Assembly: GCA_910583795.1 (NCBI GenBank)
Contig: CAJTZQ010000008.1
Span: 5,536-69,535 of the forward strand
Direction: 5' to 3'
DNA: 64,000 nucleotides
From: an uncultured Muribaculaceae bacterium
GTDB taxonomy: Bacteria > Bacteroidota > Bacteroidia > Bacteroidales > Muribaculaceae
The position numbers and the translations under genes are program-made. The number at the start of each line of letters is the position of its first letter. Within the stretch, counting starts at the first letter, position 1. Below, in pieces: positions 16,627 through 25,871 of the stretch. The notes beneath the pieces were generated by a model, which was not told where the DNA came from, ran no database searches, and worked only from the letters and a program-made list of their open reading frames with translations.

Positions 16627-17250
16627 TTAGAATACGTAGACGAGATTAATAGCAGCCTTGGTCGGAGCGAAAGTGCTGCCATGATCATGTCCGGTTTTTC
16701 TGCCACAACCGGCACATTCATAGATGTCATATTTGCTATAGATCCAACCCAGACCGAGCTCCGCCTCAAGATTCCAGTGCTTGCCGAGAATCCAGGTATA
16801 GCCATAGGCGATGCCGGCTCCGGCATACCAACCCTGATAGCGGTTGTCTTGAAGATGGCTGAATTTCATTCCGAGGAAATCGCGTGCAAATGGAAGGTGA
16901 CCGATGTTATACTGTCCTCCAAGGGCATGGACTGCGAAGAAGTGTCCTGCCATAGCGTCGCAGAGCCAATAGCGCGCTTCTGGCTGCACCATCCAGTGTT
17001 TCCATCTCCTTCCGTTGGAAAAGGTCCATGCATTTAGATTGCCTGAGAGGTCGAGCGACCATTTGGGCGCGACCTGCACTTCCGCACCTAAGTTTACAGT
17101 TGCGGTAGCATCATATAGAAGATTTGTTTTGATCGCCACTTCCTGCGATTGCGCGGGAAGAGCTACGCAAGCCAAAGCAAGCGAGGCAAGCAGCGTTGGG
17201 AATCTTCGCTGATGTTGACGATTAGTTCGTGATAAGATGCTTGAAAGCAT
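16627..17250 (-). CDS. DUF3575 outer-membrane protein, first gene of fimbrial operon
   Basis: The 207-residue protein has a signal peptide (LASLALACVALPAQSQ) followed by EVAIKTNLLYDATATVNLGAE, the classic DUF3575 opening, and a small beta-barrel-like body with alternating strands (WMVQPEARYW, GWYAGAGIAYGY) ending NLVYVF. DUF3575 proteins precede fimbrial genes in Bacteroidales and are thought to be outer-membrane partners of assembly; the exact role is unknown. ATG 17250 is chosen because the frame stays open for 72 more codons upstream, but that part lies in the structured leader and crosses an intrinsic terminator. A pair of Cys (ECAGCG) near residue 182 is notable. Confidence 0.85.
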   Translation of the reverse strand: MLSSILSRTNRQHQRRFPTLLASLALACVALPAQSQEVAIKTNLLYDATATVNLGAEVQVAPKWSLDLSGNLNAWTFSNGRRWKHWMVQPEARYWLCDAMAGHFFAVHALGGQYNIGHLPFARDFLGMKFSHLQDNRYQGWYAGAGIAYGYTWILGKHWNLEAELGLGWIYSKYDIYECAGCGRKTGHDHGSTFAPTKAAINLVYVF

Positions 17251-17290
17251 GCCGTAGTGATATTGTCGCCCCTCTGATTCCCGGATGAGG

Positions 17291-17340
17291 AGTAAATATA
17301 AAATAAAAGCGTGGGAACCTGCTTTGTTGCCATCCCACGG
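17291..17340 (-). terminator. Leader terminator (attenuator) of the fimbrial operon
   Basis: On the minus strand CGTGGGA (17333-17339) pairs with TCCCACG (17310-17316) around a 16-base loop, and TTTTATTTTATATTT follows at once. This is a normal intrinsic terminator, but it lies 60 bases upstream of the first start codon of the operon and downstream of the promoter, so it must control read-through. Confidence 0.75.
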
Positions 17341-17612
17341 ATCTAGGCCTTCGCATTGCCCCTCTAAGTAAGATGACAACAGTGAAGCCCACGCATATAT
17401 GAATTGCGTACCTAAAGAATAAACGCTCACGCGTTTATCCTCCAAGTACATGGAATTCATATCCATGCGGCGACTACCGTTGCTAACCTTGACTTAGAGT
17501 TGAAGTTGCGAAGTTCGATCCGTCAAGAATCAGCGCCAAGTAACGCTTTAACCAGTATGTTTTACCGCCCTCCTCTTACCCACGACCCTGTGGGCTTCTG
17601 GAAATCGGTGAC
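17309..17612 (-). promoter_or_regulatory. Riboswitch-like structured leader of the fimbrial operon
   Basis: The leader between promoter and terminator contains five GUGGG or CCCAC segments that can pair in exclusive ways. GAAGCCCAC (17590-17598) pairs over nine bases with GTGGGCTTC (17384-17392), closing a domain of about 215 nt. The overlapping GCGTGGG (17388-17394) can instead pair with CCCACGC of the terminator (17309-17315), which would prevent termination. Inside the domain are a ten-bp hairpin with a GTGA tetraloop (17417-17440), CATGGA/TCCATG (17449-17454/17462-17467) and CTTGAC/GTCAAG. This layout (closing helix, antiterminator, terminator) is that of a riboswitch or protein-responsive attenuator. 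The ligand is unknown and I do not recognise the family. Confidence 0.6.
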
Positions 17613-17660
17613 GCAAATTTAATGCAAATTTATTCCGCATGCAAGTATTTTATCAATTAA
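17613..17660 (-). promoter_or_regulatory. Promoter of the fimbrial operon
   Basis: Two overlapping-range -7 boxes, TAAATTTGC at 17624-17632 and again at 17613-17621 on the minus strand, match the Bacteroidetes consensus. A TTG about 21 bases upstream of the first can serve as -33. Transcription would begin near 17605-17617, some 350 bases before the first start codon. The rest of 17661-17807, up to the mutS2 stop, is AT-rich without a visible gene. Confidence 0.6.
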
Positions 17661-17807
17661 TTTCAATATTTTTCAAAAAATTTTCTATAACTGTTAATAT
17701 TAATATTGACCTACATTAATTTTAACAATTATAGCATAATACTATTCACAACATAGTAAAGATTTCACATCAGAGAGGAAGCGTTTCGGAGAAAAGCTAT
17801 GCTTTTG

Positions 17808-20270
17808 TCAGTCGAGGTCGATGACGGTGATTCCGGCACCTCCGAAACGTACATCCTCATCGTGGAAGTCAGACACATTTGGATTTGCCTTTAGCTGCTG
17901 GCGAATCAATGTCTTCAGAATGCCATGACCCGTGCCATGAAGTATCCTCAGTCTGCTTGCATTAAACTGCACGGCATCGTCAAGAAAATATGTCACCGCC
18001 TGCAATGCCTCGTCGGCACGCATTCCCCTGACATCTATCTCATTCTTAAACTTCAATTGCCGTTCACGACTATCATCCGATGTGGAGGATGATACCGTCA
18101 TAACTGTTGAAGTAGCGGTAGGTTTAGGTTTCTGAGCCGGCTGAAGTTTATCGAGTTCAACAATGGTGCGAAGAGCGCCGAATGCAACTTCAGCTTTCTT
18201 CCCACTAATACTTAATATCTTACCGACCACTCCCCCATTAGACATTCTTACATAGTCATCGACTCCAAGAGATTTCTTGGGTTCAGGTTTCTTAGATGCC
18301 TTTTGCTCAACACCGGTCTTTTTGCTTTTGTGGCGCAAGGGCTTCAACACCTCAGGAAGAACCTCCTTTTCAGGATCCCGCTCCAGATTCTGTTTATATT
18401 CTTCCAGCTCTTTACGGATCTGACGCGTCCGTTCCTTCTCTGCCTCAGCCTTACGGATCTCATGAATTGAACGCTCAATCCGGGCATTCGCTCCGGCAAG
18501 AATTTCCTTAGCCTCCTCCTTCGCGGCACGTATGATCGCGGCACGCTGAGATTTAAGATCGGAAGAATTCGATTCGTATGTCTCAAGAAGTTTGTCAAGT
18601 TTATGCTCTTTCTCTTTTATTCCGAGACGTTTGTTAGCCCAATATCTTCTGTCTCGCTGAATATCGAGAAGATATTTATCCATATTGACATAATCGCTGC
18701 CAACAATCTCGCGGGCACGTTCGATCACATCAGCAGGCAAACCGGTGTTGCGCGCGATTTCCAAGGCGAAAGAGCTGCCTGGATTACCGATAGACAGTTG
18801 AAAGGTGGGACGCAAGTGCTGACGGTCGTAAAGCATGGCACCATTGACAAAACCCGGTTCGGATTCTGCAAAAGTCTTGAGATTCTGGTAGTGAGTGGTC
18901 ACAACACCCATACACCCCGACTTACCCAAGTCTGTAAGTATGGATTGGGCGAGAGCCCCGCCAATCTGCGGTTCAGTTCCGGACCCCATCTCGTCAGCAA
19001 GAATCAATGTGGAAGAATCCGCATGATTCAAGAAAAATTTCATGTTTGCAAGATGAGACGAATAAGTACTGAGGTCGTTTTCAATAGATTGTTCATCACC
19101 TATGTCAATAAACACACCGGAGAAAACACCCATGTGAGAATTTGAATATAGAGTGGGGAGCATTCCACATTGCATCATATATTGAACCACAGCAACTGTC
19201 TTAAGACAAACCGATTTACCTCCGGCATTAGGACCGGAAATAATCAGGATGCGTTTCTCGCCTCCCAATGTGATATCCAACGGGACGGCTGTCCTGCCCT
19301 GTGACCTCAGATTCATCATCAATCCGGGATGGACGGCATGATACCATTCTATTTCCGGTTTCTTTTCAAGCACAGGCATCTCGGCTCCGGTGTCGGCGGC
19401 AAACCTTGCCTTGGCTTTGATGAAATCAAGTCGCGCAAGTATTTTACATCCGTCGACAATCTCATCGACATACGGACGGACCATATCGGTTATAGCGGTG
19501 AGAATTATCGCTATCTCCCGCCGTTCATCCATCTCAAGTTCGCGCAGACGGTTGCCAGCCTCGACCACTTCCGCAGGCTCTATGAACACAGTCTTACCCG
19601 TGGCACTCTGATCATGAACGATACCGTTGATGCTTCTTTTCATCATAGACGAGACGGGAAGCACTAATCTTCCGTCGCGGAGAGATGGAGTCGCATCCTT
19701 GTCGACAATTCCCTCCTGAACAGCCCGGTCAAGGACACGACGCATGGCACGCTGCATCGAACCTGATGCTGCCGCCATAGCCCTTCTGACATCTGACAGA
19801 CCGGGCGAGGCATTATCCTTTACCTCTCCAAACTTTCCTATGCACCGTTCTATCTCACGTACAATCTCGGGAAACACCGGAAGCGCTGCAAATTCATCAC
19901 TAAGATAAGGGAAACGTGACTGTCCGCTCTCTTCTTTCTTAGAGAAAAAGGTGCCTACACTATTCATTGTCTGAATCGTGGCTGACAATTTCTGAAGTCT
20001 GTCGGCAGACATAAAAGAGCAAGCAGCCCTGATTTCAGAGAGCCACGGAACCACATCATACACCCTTTCATCAGGCATTTCAGTGCCAGATGACAATAGA
20101 GTCAGCATCTCAGACACACATATAAGCCTCCGTCTTATCTCTTCAAAAACGGAGGAAAAATCCATATTCGCCGCCTCTTCCTTTCCGAGGCGCGTCTCAC
20201 ATTTATCGGTCAGAAGCTGTCGCAGCTGAGAAAACCCGACCTTCGATTCAAAATCTTTAGGAAAAATCAT
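17808..20270 (-). CDS. mutS2: Endonuclease MutS2 / ribosome-rescue factor
   Basis: The 820-residue protein has the MutS core and clamp without a mismatch-recognition domain, a Walker A motif GPNAGGKS near residues 346-353, the Walker B/signature region STLILADEMGSGTEP, a coiled-coil clamp at about 520-640, a KOW-like segment, and a C-terminal Smr domain from about 742 (IDVRGMRADEAL, HGTGHGILKTL). The length is normal for MutS2. Family members limit homologous recombination and, in Bacillus (also named RqcU), bind collided ribosomes. The gene stands alone on the minus strand; a 270-base spacer with a dispersed repeat separates it from the next gene. Confidence 0.95.
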   Translation of the reverse strand: MIFPKDFESKVGFSQLRQLLTDKCETRLGKEEAANMDFSSVFEEIRRRLICVSEMLTLLSSGTEMPDERVYDVVPWLSEIRAACSFMSADRLQKLSATIQTMNSVGTFFSKKEESGQSRFPYLSDEFAALPVFPEIVREIERCIGKFGEVKDNASPGLSDVRRAMAAASGSMQRAMRRVLDRAVQEGIVDKDATPSLRDGRLVLPVSSMMKRSINGIVHDQSATGKTVFIEPAEVVEAGNRLRELEMDERREIAIILTAITDMVRPYVDEIVDGCKILARLDFIKAKARFAADTGAEMPVLEKKPEIEWYHAVHPGLMMNLRSQGRTAVPLDITLGGEKRILIISGPNAGGKSVCLKTVAVVQYMMQCGMLPTLYSNSHMGVFSGVFIDIGDEQSIENDLSTYSSHLANMKFFLNHADSSTLILADEMGSGTEPQIGGALAQSILTDLGKSGCMGVVTTHYQNLKTFAESEPGFVNGAMLYDRQHLRPTFQLSIGNPGSSFALEIARNTGLPADVIERAREIVGSDYVNMDKYLLDIQRDRRYWANKRLGIKEKEHKLDKLLETYESNSSDLKSQRAAIIRAAKEEAKEILAGANARIERSIHEIRKAEAEKERTRQIRKELEEYKQNLERDPEKEVLPEVLKPLRHKSKKTGVEQKASKKPEPKKSLGVDDYVRMSNGGVVGKILSISGKKAEVAFGALRTIVELDKLQPAQKPKPTATSTVMTVSSSTSDDSRERQLKFKNEIDVRGMRADEALQAVTYFLDDAVQFNASRLRILHGTGHGILKTLIRQQLKANPNVSDFHDEDVRFGGAGITVIDLD

Positions 20271-20377
20271 AAAACAGTTTAATCAACATTCCAAGAAAGT
20301 TGAAGATTGCAATATTATAGGTTGAAAGAAAACGATGCCCCTCAGCCTGAACAAGTGGCAAGAGATTCAGAAACTTA

Positions 20378-20536
20378 TTAATTCAACTTTCGCAAGCGAA
20401 AGTTGAGGGTTATGAGGTTATGAGGTTAAAAGGTTAATATCCAATTGTGGATACATATCCGACTCACTTGAATCCCATGTATAAATCTAACCCCTTAACC
20501 TTCAACCCTTAAGTAAGCTTGTAAAACTTAAATTAA
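20378..20536. repeat. Dispersed intergenic repeat, copy A (about 160 bp)
   Basis: It starts with the palindrome TTCAACTTTCG/CGAAAGTTGA (20382-20406), continues with GGTTATGAGGTTA-type units and CCAATTGTGGA, and ends AAACTTAAATTA. The same order of blocks is found at 46669-46834. It fills most of the spacer between mutS2 and the stress-protein gene. Confidence 0.75.
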
Positions 20537-20543
20537 ACAGTTT

Positions 20544-21683
20544 CTAAACCGGAAGAGCCACTATAGGGGTGTCGCGTTCAAACAACAGCTTATGAGCTAT
20601 CCCGGGATTAAACAGACGGCTGAATACATTTTTCTTTTTGTTCGGGACAATCAAAAGCTGTATGTGTGCCTGCCTGTCGTAATTTTCAAAATCTTCCCTG
20701 AAAGACTTTGCCGGGAACACCTCGGTAGTGAATCTTGCCATGGGATAGTTTTTGTTGAAATAATCGCGCAGCATATTCACTTTTTCCCTTATATCATTTC
20801 CAGCCCTGTCATTCACCGGAATCAGAGTGACATCAACCTCAGGATACTCAAACATTCGCATCAACGAATCGACGGACAAAATGTCATGTTGATCGAGATT
20901 ACAAAAATAGACCATTTTCTTTAATGAATCAACCGAAGTGAAATCAAAATTGTCAGGAATCGTAAAGACAGGCACCCTGCAGGAATCGAGCACTTCAGCA
21001 GTGACACTCCCAATCAACTGTTCCCCTTTCTTATCGACCCCACGTGTAGACATGACTACAAGGGCGGGAGGAGTCAGCCGGCAATATTCAAGAATGACCT
21101 CTTCGGGAATACCTTCGCTTATATTTATCGAATAGTCGATACCATCCATTCCTGATTCCTTCAAAGCCGCATCAAGCTTAGCTCTGAATGATTTCATCAT
21201 CCTGTTGCTCTCCTTCCTCATGTCTATCTCTTCCTGTACACCCTCAATCTCATCGCCTACAACGGGAGAAAGCCCCGGGTCGAAAGAATCTGCATAATCA
21301 AGACTACCGTTAAAATATGGTGTGGCATATGCATGGAGCAATACCGGATGCAACGAGAGCTTTTTAGCCAATTCGAATCCCGCCCGGCAAGCGATCATGC
21401 TGTCAGAAGAAAAATCAACCGGAATAAGCACCGTGCTATAAGACCCCGCCATCTTCATCTCCAATTTTGCAGACGGGAAAGATTCAGCGCTCTCCACAAT
21501 CTTCAATGCAAGAGGGAGATCGGTCTCCTTAATTTTGACTCTTACTCCGGAAGGGATTCCGGCACCGGAAATCACGAAATTTTCAAATCTCACATCCAGT
21601 CCATGACTTTCGAGAATCTTTCTGAGAGTCAAAGCATGAGGGTAGGTGTGAATTGCAAGGGTAATAAATCTTTCAGCTGCCAT
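20544..21683 (-). CDS. Tandem universal stress protein with N-terminal DUF2007-like domain
   Basis: The 379-residue cytoplasmic protein begins with a short domain (about 1-72, HGLDVRFENFVISG, VRVKIKETDLPLAL) like the DUF2007 signal-transducing module. It is followed by a UspA domain (about 80-245; YSTVLIPVDFSSDS and VVMSTRGVDKKGEQLIGSVTAEVL, which holds the G-x2-G-x9-GS-type nucleotide-binding loop in modified form) and a second, more diverged UspA domain to the end (PIVALPV). Usp proteins bind ATP or ADP and respond to starvation and stress; the specific role is unknown. The gene is single, read on the minus strand, upstream of mutS2. Confidence 0.85.
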   Translation of the reverse strand: MAAERFITLAIHTYPHALTLRKILESHGLDVRFENFVISGAGIPSGVRVKIKETDLPLALKIVESAESFPSAKLEMKMAGSYSTVLIPVDFSSDSMIACRAGFELAKKLSLHPVLLHAYATPYFNGSLDYADSFDPGLSPVVGDEIEGVQEEIDMRKESNRMMKSFRAKLDAALKESGMDGIDYSINISEGIPEEVILEYCRLTPPALVVMSTRGVDKKGEQLIGSVTAEVLDSCRVPVFTIPDNFDFTSVDSLKKMVYFCNLDQHDILSVDSLMRMFEYPEVDVTLIPVNDRAGNDIREKVNMLRDYFNKNYPMARFTTEVFPAKSFREDFENYDRQAHIQLLIVPNKKKNVFSRLFNPGIAHKLLFERDTPIVALPV

Positions 21684-21776
21684 GTTGAATAGGGGTTACC
21701 TTAATTTAAGCGGCGCCCCGGGGAAAACCGGAGCGCCGTGATAGATTAACGAATCAGTTCTCTATGTAAGAACAAC

Positions 21777-22040
21777 TCAAGCTTCCGCCTTGTTCTGTTC
21801 TTCAAGAATCTTGACTGCCATGTCATAGATAGTGGTGTCATCGAGAACCACGAGACCTCCGTCGGGACCCGGCTCTATATGCATGCCGACATTTTTGCCG
21901 AACTGATAGTTAACGCCGCCGAAGTAATTGCGCACTGTCTGTACTGTAAGGTTCAGCTCGTCGGCTATACGATGGGTTGAGCCGTCAGGCAAACTGTCTT
22001 TGAGTCTGCGAAGCTCGTTGAAGGTGATTGTCTTGCTCAT
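21777..22040 (-). CDS. Small helix-turn-helix DNA-binding protein
   Basis: The 87-residue protein starts MSKTITFNELRRLKDSLPDG and has a helix-turn-helix-like section RIADELNLTVQTVRNYFGG (about residues 24-42), then HIEPGPDGGLVVLDD and a short C-terminal helix. It is a conserved Bacteroidetes protein, commonly annotated only as DNA-binding protein; target and function are unknown. ATG 22040 is preferred over a longer frame because the conserved part begins there. It lies alone between the stress-protein gene and the end of the Bat operon. Confidence 0.75.
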   Translation of the reverse strand: MSKTITFNELRRLKDSLPDGSTHRIADELNLTVQTVRNYFGGVNYQFGKNVGMHIEPGPDGGLVVLDDTTIYDMAVKILEEQNKAEA

Positions 22041-22259
22041 AGCAGATGGTATTTTTGAGGTTATACTTAAACGATTATATATAAGTAACCGTCGATTCTT
22101 ATTATTTAACAAACATTGATGATGGTTTGCGATTGCTAATTTAGACATTTTTTTGCATTCCACCAAGAAAAATGGAAATTTCTCATGTGTTTTAAAACAT
22201 ATATGGAGAAATGAACCAATATTTATGCAATTTCCACCCCAATCAGCACCAATAAAACG

Positions 22260-23072
22260 TCAAATTCTTTGAAGATCGGCGGCAGATACCCATCCGATAT
22301 AGTCGGAATTCAACCTTATCTTATACCAGGTGACGTTACCTTCCGCGTCGACCTCTTCAGAAAGTATCTGAACCACCGTACCTTTTGTCAGCACCTGTGC
22401 TTTTTCAATATCAGTCTCTTTTCCCGGCTCTGTTAGCAACGCAGTCTTGAATGCAGTGAGAACCCCCTCATTTTCAGAATGGAACGCTCTTGCCCCCATA
22501 AAAGAGAAAACAATAAAGATCAGACTGACGGCAAACAAAACCATGCCTCCGAAGAATCCTATTTTTCGCACAAGCACGATCCGTGTAAAAATGTATAAAG
22601 CCACGCAGACTACAAACAAAACAAATGCCACAGCAGCCCAAACCGCCCAAACATTGGAAGACGTGTCTTCAGCGACAGCCTGATGCACGGATTGAAAAAA
22701 CGATTGTTCATCCTGTCCGGTTTTAAATCTTTTACCCTTTTGTTCAGCCTTGTTGGCATCTTCCACACGTCCGGAAAGATAATTAAGATTAGCATTGACC
22801 TCTTTGTTGGAAGGATCAAGCCTATGGGCTCTTTTATAACAAATCATTGCATTGCCATAATCACCTTCCTGAAAATAAGCATTCCCAAGATTATAGAGCA
22901 ATGGCACAGAAGTGCCCTGTTCCTCCTCAATAGCTTTATACAATTGAATAGCCTTTGAATATTCTTTTGCATTATAAGCAGAATCAGCTTCGGCAGCCAC
23001 ATTATCAGCTGAGGCACCTGCAACCGAAAAGAGGGAGAGTATGGCGAGAAGAAAATAGACTTTAGTTTTCAT
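22260..23072 (-). CDS. batE: BatE: TPR and SH3-like protein of the Bat operon
   Basis: The 270-residue protein has a signal peptide (LLAILSLFSVAGASA), TPR units at about 25-120 (AYNAKEYSKAIQLYKAI and NLGNAYFQEGDYGNAMICYKRA), two membrane segments near 145-195, and a C-terminal bacterial SH3-like domain (VTWYKIRLNSDYIGWVSAADL). This is the BatE layout. It is the last gene of the operon, and its ATG overlaps the end of batD by 11 bases. Bat proteins are linked to aerotolerance and stress survival in Bacteroides fragilis and Leptospira, but the biochemical role is unsettled. Confidence 0.85.
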   Translation of the reverse strand: MKTKVYFLLAILSLFSVAGASADNVAAEADSAYNAKEYSKAIQLYKAIEEEQGTSVPLLYNLGNAYFQEGDYGNAMICYKRAHRLDPSNKEVNANLNYLSGRVEDANKAEQKGKRFKTGQDEQSFFQSVHQAVAEDTSSNVWAVWAAVAFVLFVVCVALYIFTRIVLVRKIGFFGGMVLFAVSLIFIVFSFMGARAFHSENEGVLTAFKTALLTEPGKETDIEKAQVLTKGTVVQILSEEVDAEGNVTWYKIRLNSDYIGWVSAADLQRI

Positions 23073-24900
23073 TTGCCACATTTTTATTTTTAAACGCACT
23101 TTCCAAATCATTAATCACCGTCACACCCTTATCGTAGACAGGCTGCATATCCGCTTTTGTAGCCGCAGGAGCGTATTTAGCAAATTCACAATCGTCAATA
23201 AGAGTGATAAGTTCCGTAATCTCTTTTTCAGGGATATTACGTCCAGACAAAGTTTCACTTACATTCTGCCTGTTAAGTTCAGATGTAGGCATCTTGAGTT
23301 TGTCTCCAAGATATCCCCAAAGAGCGGCAAGCATCTCATCGTAGAACTCATCGATCTGCTGTTTTTTCATGCATGCGGCAGCTTTCTTCAGACGCATACG
23401 AGCCATCTTGCTTGCATTTCTGCTTTTGACTGCAAGGAAGTCGGCATTAGCCTTTAGATAGGCACGATAATAAGCAACGGCAGCAAGGAGAACAAGAACC
23501 GGAATCAGATAGAACAGCCAATATACAAATCTTTCAACATAAGGAGTATGCTTTACTGAAAGATTACCGGACACAGGCAACAATTGATTGTTGAATGCAA
23601 GCTTACCTTTTGTCTGCGATCTCTCAGAGCCGGTGCCTTTCCCTACGTTGATAGTGTAGCCTTTCGCCTCGGAAGTCTCGTATCTGCCGGTCTGCGGGTC
23701 AAAATATACGAGCTGAACAGAAGGGATTGAGAAAGTTCCTGCTTCAAGGGGCATGAAAGAATAATCAAATTTAGCCGTGCCGCTTACATTAGTCCTGCCG
23801 ACATTCGCATTAACGTCAGGAGTCGGGCTATACACCTCAAGCTGCGACGGATAAAGTGCATTCAAATCCGGGAGCTTCACATATTTCAGATTACCTGTAC
23901 CGGTGACGGTATAGACGATAGAAGCCGCCTGATTGCTTTTGAAGTTCTGAGAGGGAAGCTCGGACGATATCTTAAACTGACCGACACCACCGGAGAAATT
24001 GGCAGGGACAGGTTTCGGCAAAGGTTTGACATTTACTGTCAAATCATTAGGAGTAACATTCAACTCCAAAGGCTTGGCTACAGACATGCTTCCCCAGAAA
24101 GGATCATGATAATATTCCCTTTCATCCACACTGATTGTATATTTATTGCCGATAACCTTCAGATCACCCTCCATTTGCGGGAAAATGATATAGCGCGCGA
24201 TTATCGCGGTAGCATAAGTTTTACCTTGATAAGTCTCATAGTTTAAGGAAGTGGATATGTCTTTGGATTCCTCAATCACAAACCCCTCAAATTTAGGGGC
24301 AGCCGTGGCGCCGATAAATTTGATTGCGTCGTAGGTTGTATAGAGCTTAACGGTATAAACAAGCGCTTCCTGCTCGTAAGCATTAGTGCGTGACACCTCC
24401 GCCTTAAGGAAAAGATTACCATCCCCCTTGCCGATAAATTTAGGACCATCTGCACTGTTATGTCTATCCTGAACCGATGGATTTGCACCCGGTGCCGGTG
24501 CCGGATCTGCAGCCGAACCGATTGAATAGGATACAGTATTACTTTTCACACCTCCAACCGTGACAGGACCAAAAGAGAATTGTCCTTCTTTTTGAGCCCT
24601 CAAGGTCAGTGTGTAGGTATAGCTGAAACTTTGAGACGTTTTTCCATTTACACTTGTAAATCTGGAACTTTGCCCCGTGCGGTCAAAATACATGACCTTC
24701 GCCCCGGGAACAGATGCCGGCTTTTCCGGAACAGCATCGAGATCGCTAACCTCATAATAGATATAAAACAGGTCGCCGACACCGATTGCCCGTCTTCCTC
24801 TCCCGGTATCGACAGTAAGTCTTACGGAAGATGCATAAGATGTCGCTCCGGAAATAAGCAACATCATGAGGAGGAAGATATGTTTCAGATTAAGTTTCAT
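23062..24900 (-). CDS. batD: BatD: full-length membrane-anchored Bat protein
   Basis: The 612-residue protein has a signal peptide, several immunoglobulin-like beta domains in the periplasm (YYEVSDLDAVPEKP, VYTVKLYTTYDAIKF, VYTVTGTGNLKYVKLPDL), one membrane helix at about 462-484 and a cytoplasmic tail. This is the BatD plan. ATG 24900 is taken because the alternative at 24906 is TTG. It follows a short BatD paralogue after about 60 bases. It is thought to act with the BatA/BatB von Willebrand domains at the membrane. Confidence 0.9.
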   Translation of the reverse strand: MKLNLKHIFLLMMLLISGATSYASSVRLTVDTGRGRRAIGVGDLFYIYYEVSDLDAVPEKPASVPGAKVMYFDRTGQSSRFTSVNGKTSQSFSYTYTLTLRAQKEGQFSFGPVTVGGVKSNTVSYSIGSAADPAPAPGANPSVQDRHNSADGPKFIGKGDGNLFLKAEVSRTNAYEQEALVYTVKLYTTYDAIKFIGATAAPKFEGFVIEESKDISTSLNYETYQGKTYATAIIARYIIFPQMEGDLKVIGNKYTISVDEREYYHDPFWGSMSVAKPLELNVTPNDLTVNVKPLPKPVPANFSGGVGQFKISSELPSQNFKSNQAASIVYTVTGTGNLKYVKLPDLNALYPSQLEVYSPTPDVNANVGRTNVSGTAKFDYSFMPLEAGTFSIPSVQLVYFDPQTGRYETSEAKGYTINVGKGTGSERSQTKGKLAFNNQLLPVSGNLSVKHTPYVERFVYWLFYLIPVLVLLAAVAYYRAYLKANADFLAVKSRNASKMARMRLKKAAACMKKQQIDEFYDEMLAALWGYLGDKLKMPTSELNRQNVSETLSGRNIPEKEITELITLIDDCEFAKYAPAATKADMQPVYDKGVTVINDLESAFKNKNVANEN

Positions 24901-24962
24901 TGTCAAAAATCGGATTTCGTAGGGTTAAAAAAACAATGTAGAGAATTCAAAAGCAATAATGA

Positions 24963-25871
24963 CTAAACATCCATAATTACAGGCGGAGTTTCATCATAAT
25001 GCTTTGATTCCGTAACCTCAAACTCAAGAGGATCGGATTTTGCGGTTACATATTTCCCCTTATCACTATCAAAATACGAAAATTCTATAGGTGAAATGGT
25101 ATATTTCCCAGCTTTGCCAGCGGTAAAAAGGCATTCGATTTCAATTTCAGATCCGATGCTGCCATTTTTGATGAAATGAGAACGTGCATCTGTCATTGAT
25201 TTAAAATGCAATCCTTCGGGAAAGTATTTTGGGAGATCCGGCAGAATGGCTTCAGAAAGATCTCCCAAGCCGACAATCGTCACCATCATACGTATATCAT
25301 CGCCTGAGCGCGGTTGGTCTATGAGAGTCATCTCCACATCAAACTTACCCACCGCGCCGGAGAAATTCTCGGGACGGTTGCTCACCGGCAATGCATCGAC
25401 TTTAATTTTTAAATCAGGAGCGGAGAGGGCAAACATTTCCACCCTGTTTGCCAACGATGGACCCCAATATGGGTCATCGATAGTGATCTGACGGTTTAGC
25501 CCGATTCTATAATCACCACCTTTGATTGTGTATTTACCTTTATTGTTCGTACCAATAAAGAATCTGTCAATCACGGCACGATAATATAATCTTCCGTCAA
25601 TATTCACTTCTTCGAGATGATTGTCGGGGGCGGAACGGCTGATATCAAGTCCCGGGAATTCAGGATTTGCCATCACTTCAGCTCCGGCCACGGCAGCATC
25701 GGGAGACACCAATATCACTTCATAGATAAGGCGTTCACCCTCGACAGTATGATCACGGTCGATTCTGGTTTCAAGATACGGCACCGTCATCCCTTTTGTC
25801 TTTCCGTGTGTCGGAAAGACAAAAAGAATCATAATCAACAATGGCGCAATATATATGAGACCTTTCTTCAT
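24963..25871 (-). CDS. Short BatD paralogue
   Basis: The 302-residue protein has a signal peptide and two BatD-like beta domains (LIYEVILVSPDAAVAGAEVMANPEFPGL at about residues 47-75; a KFDVEMTLIDQPRSGDDIRMMVTIVGLGDL section later) but no membrane helix or tail, so it is about half the length of BatD. It shares the FSGAVGKF/FSGGVGQF motif with the full BatD encoded next to it. The start is ATG 25871, overlapping the batC stop by one base (TAATG), so translation is coupled. It may be a soluble periplasmic partner that competes or pairs with BatD; this is inference. Confidence 0.8.
   Translation of the reverse strand: MKKGLIYIAPLLIMILFVFPTHGKTKGMTVPYLETRIDRDHTVEGERLIYEVILVSPDAAVAGAEVMANPEFPGLDISRSAPDNHLEEVNIDGRLYYRAVIDRFFIGTNNKGKYTIKGGDYRIGLNRQITIDDPYWGPSLANRVEMFALSAPDLKIKVDALPVSNRPENFSGAVGKFDVEMTLIDQPRSGDDIRMMVTIVGLGDLSEAILPDLPKYFPEGLHFKSMTDARSHFIKNGSIGSEIEIECLFTAGKAGKYTISPIEFSYFDSDKGKYVTAKSDPLEFEVTESKHYDETPPVIMDV

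Noticed and set aside
17261..17612. Invertible promoter of the fimbrial operon
   Set aside because: No flanking inverted repeats with a central promoter were found and no tyrosine recombinase gene lies in the window.
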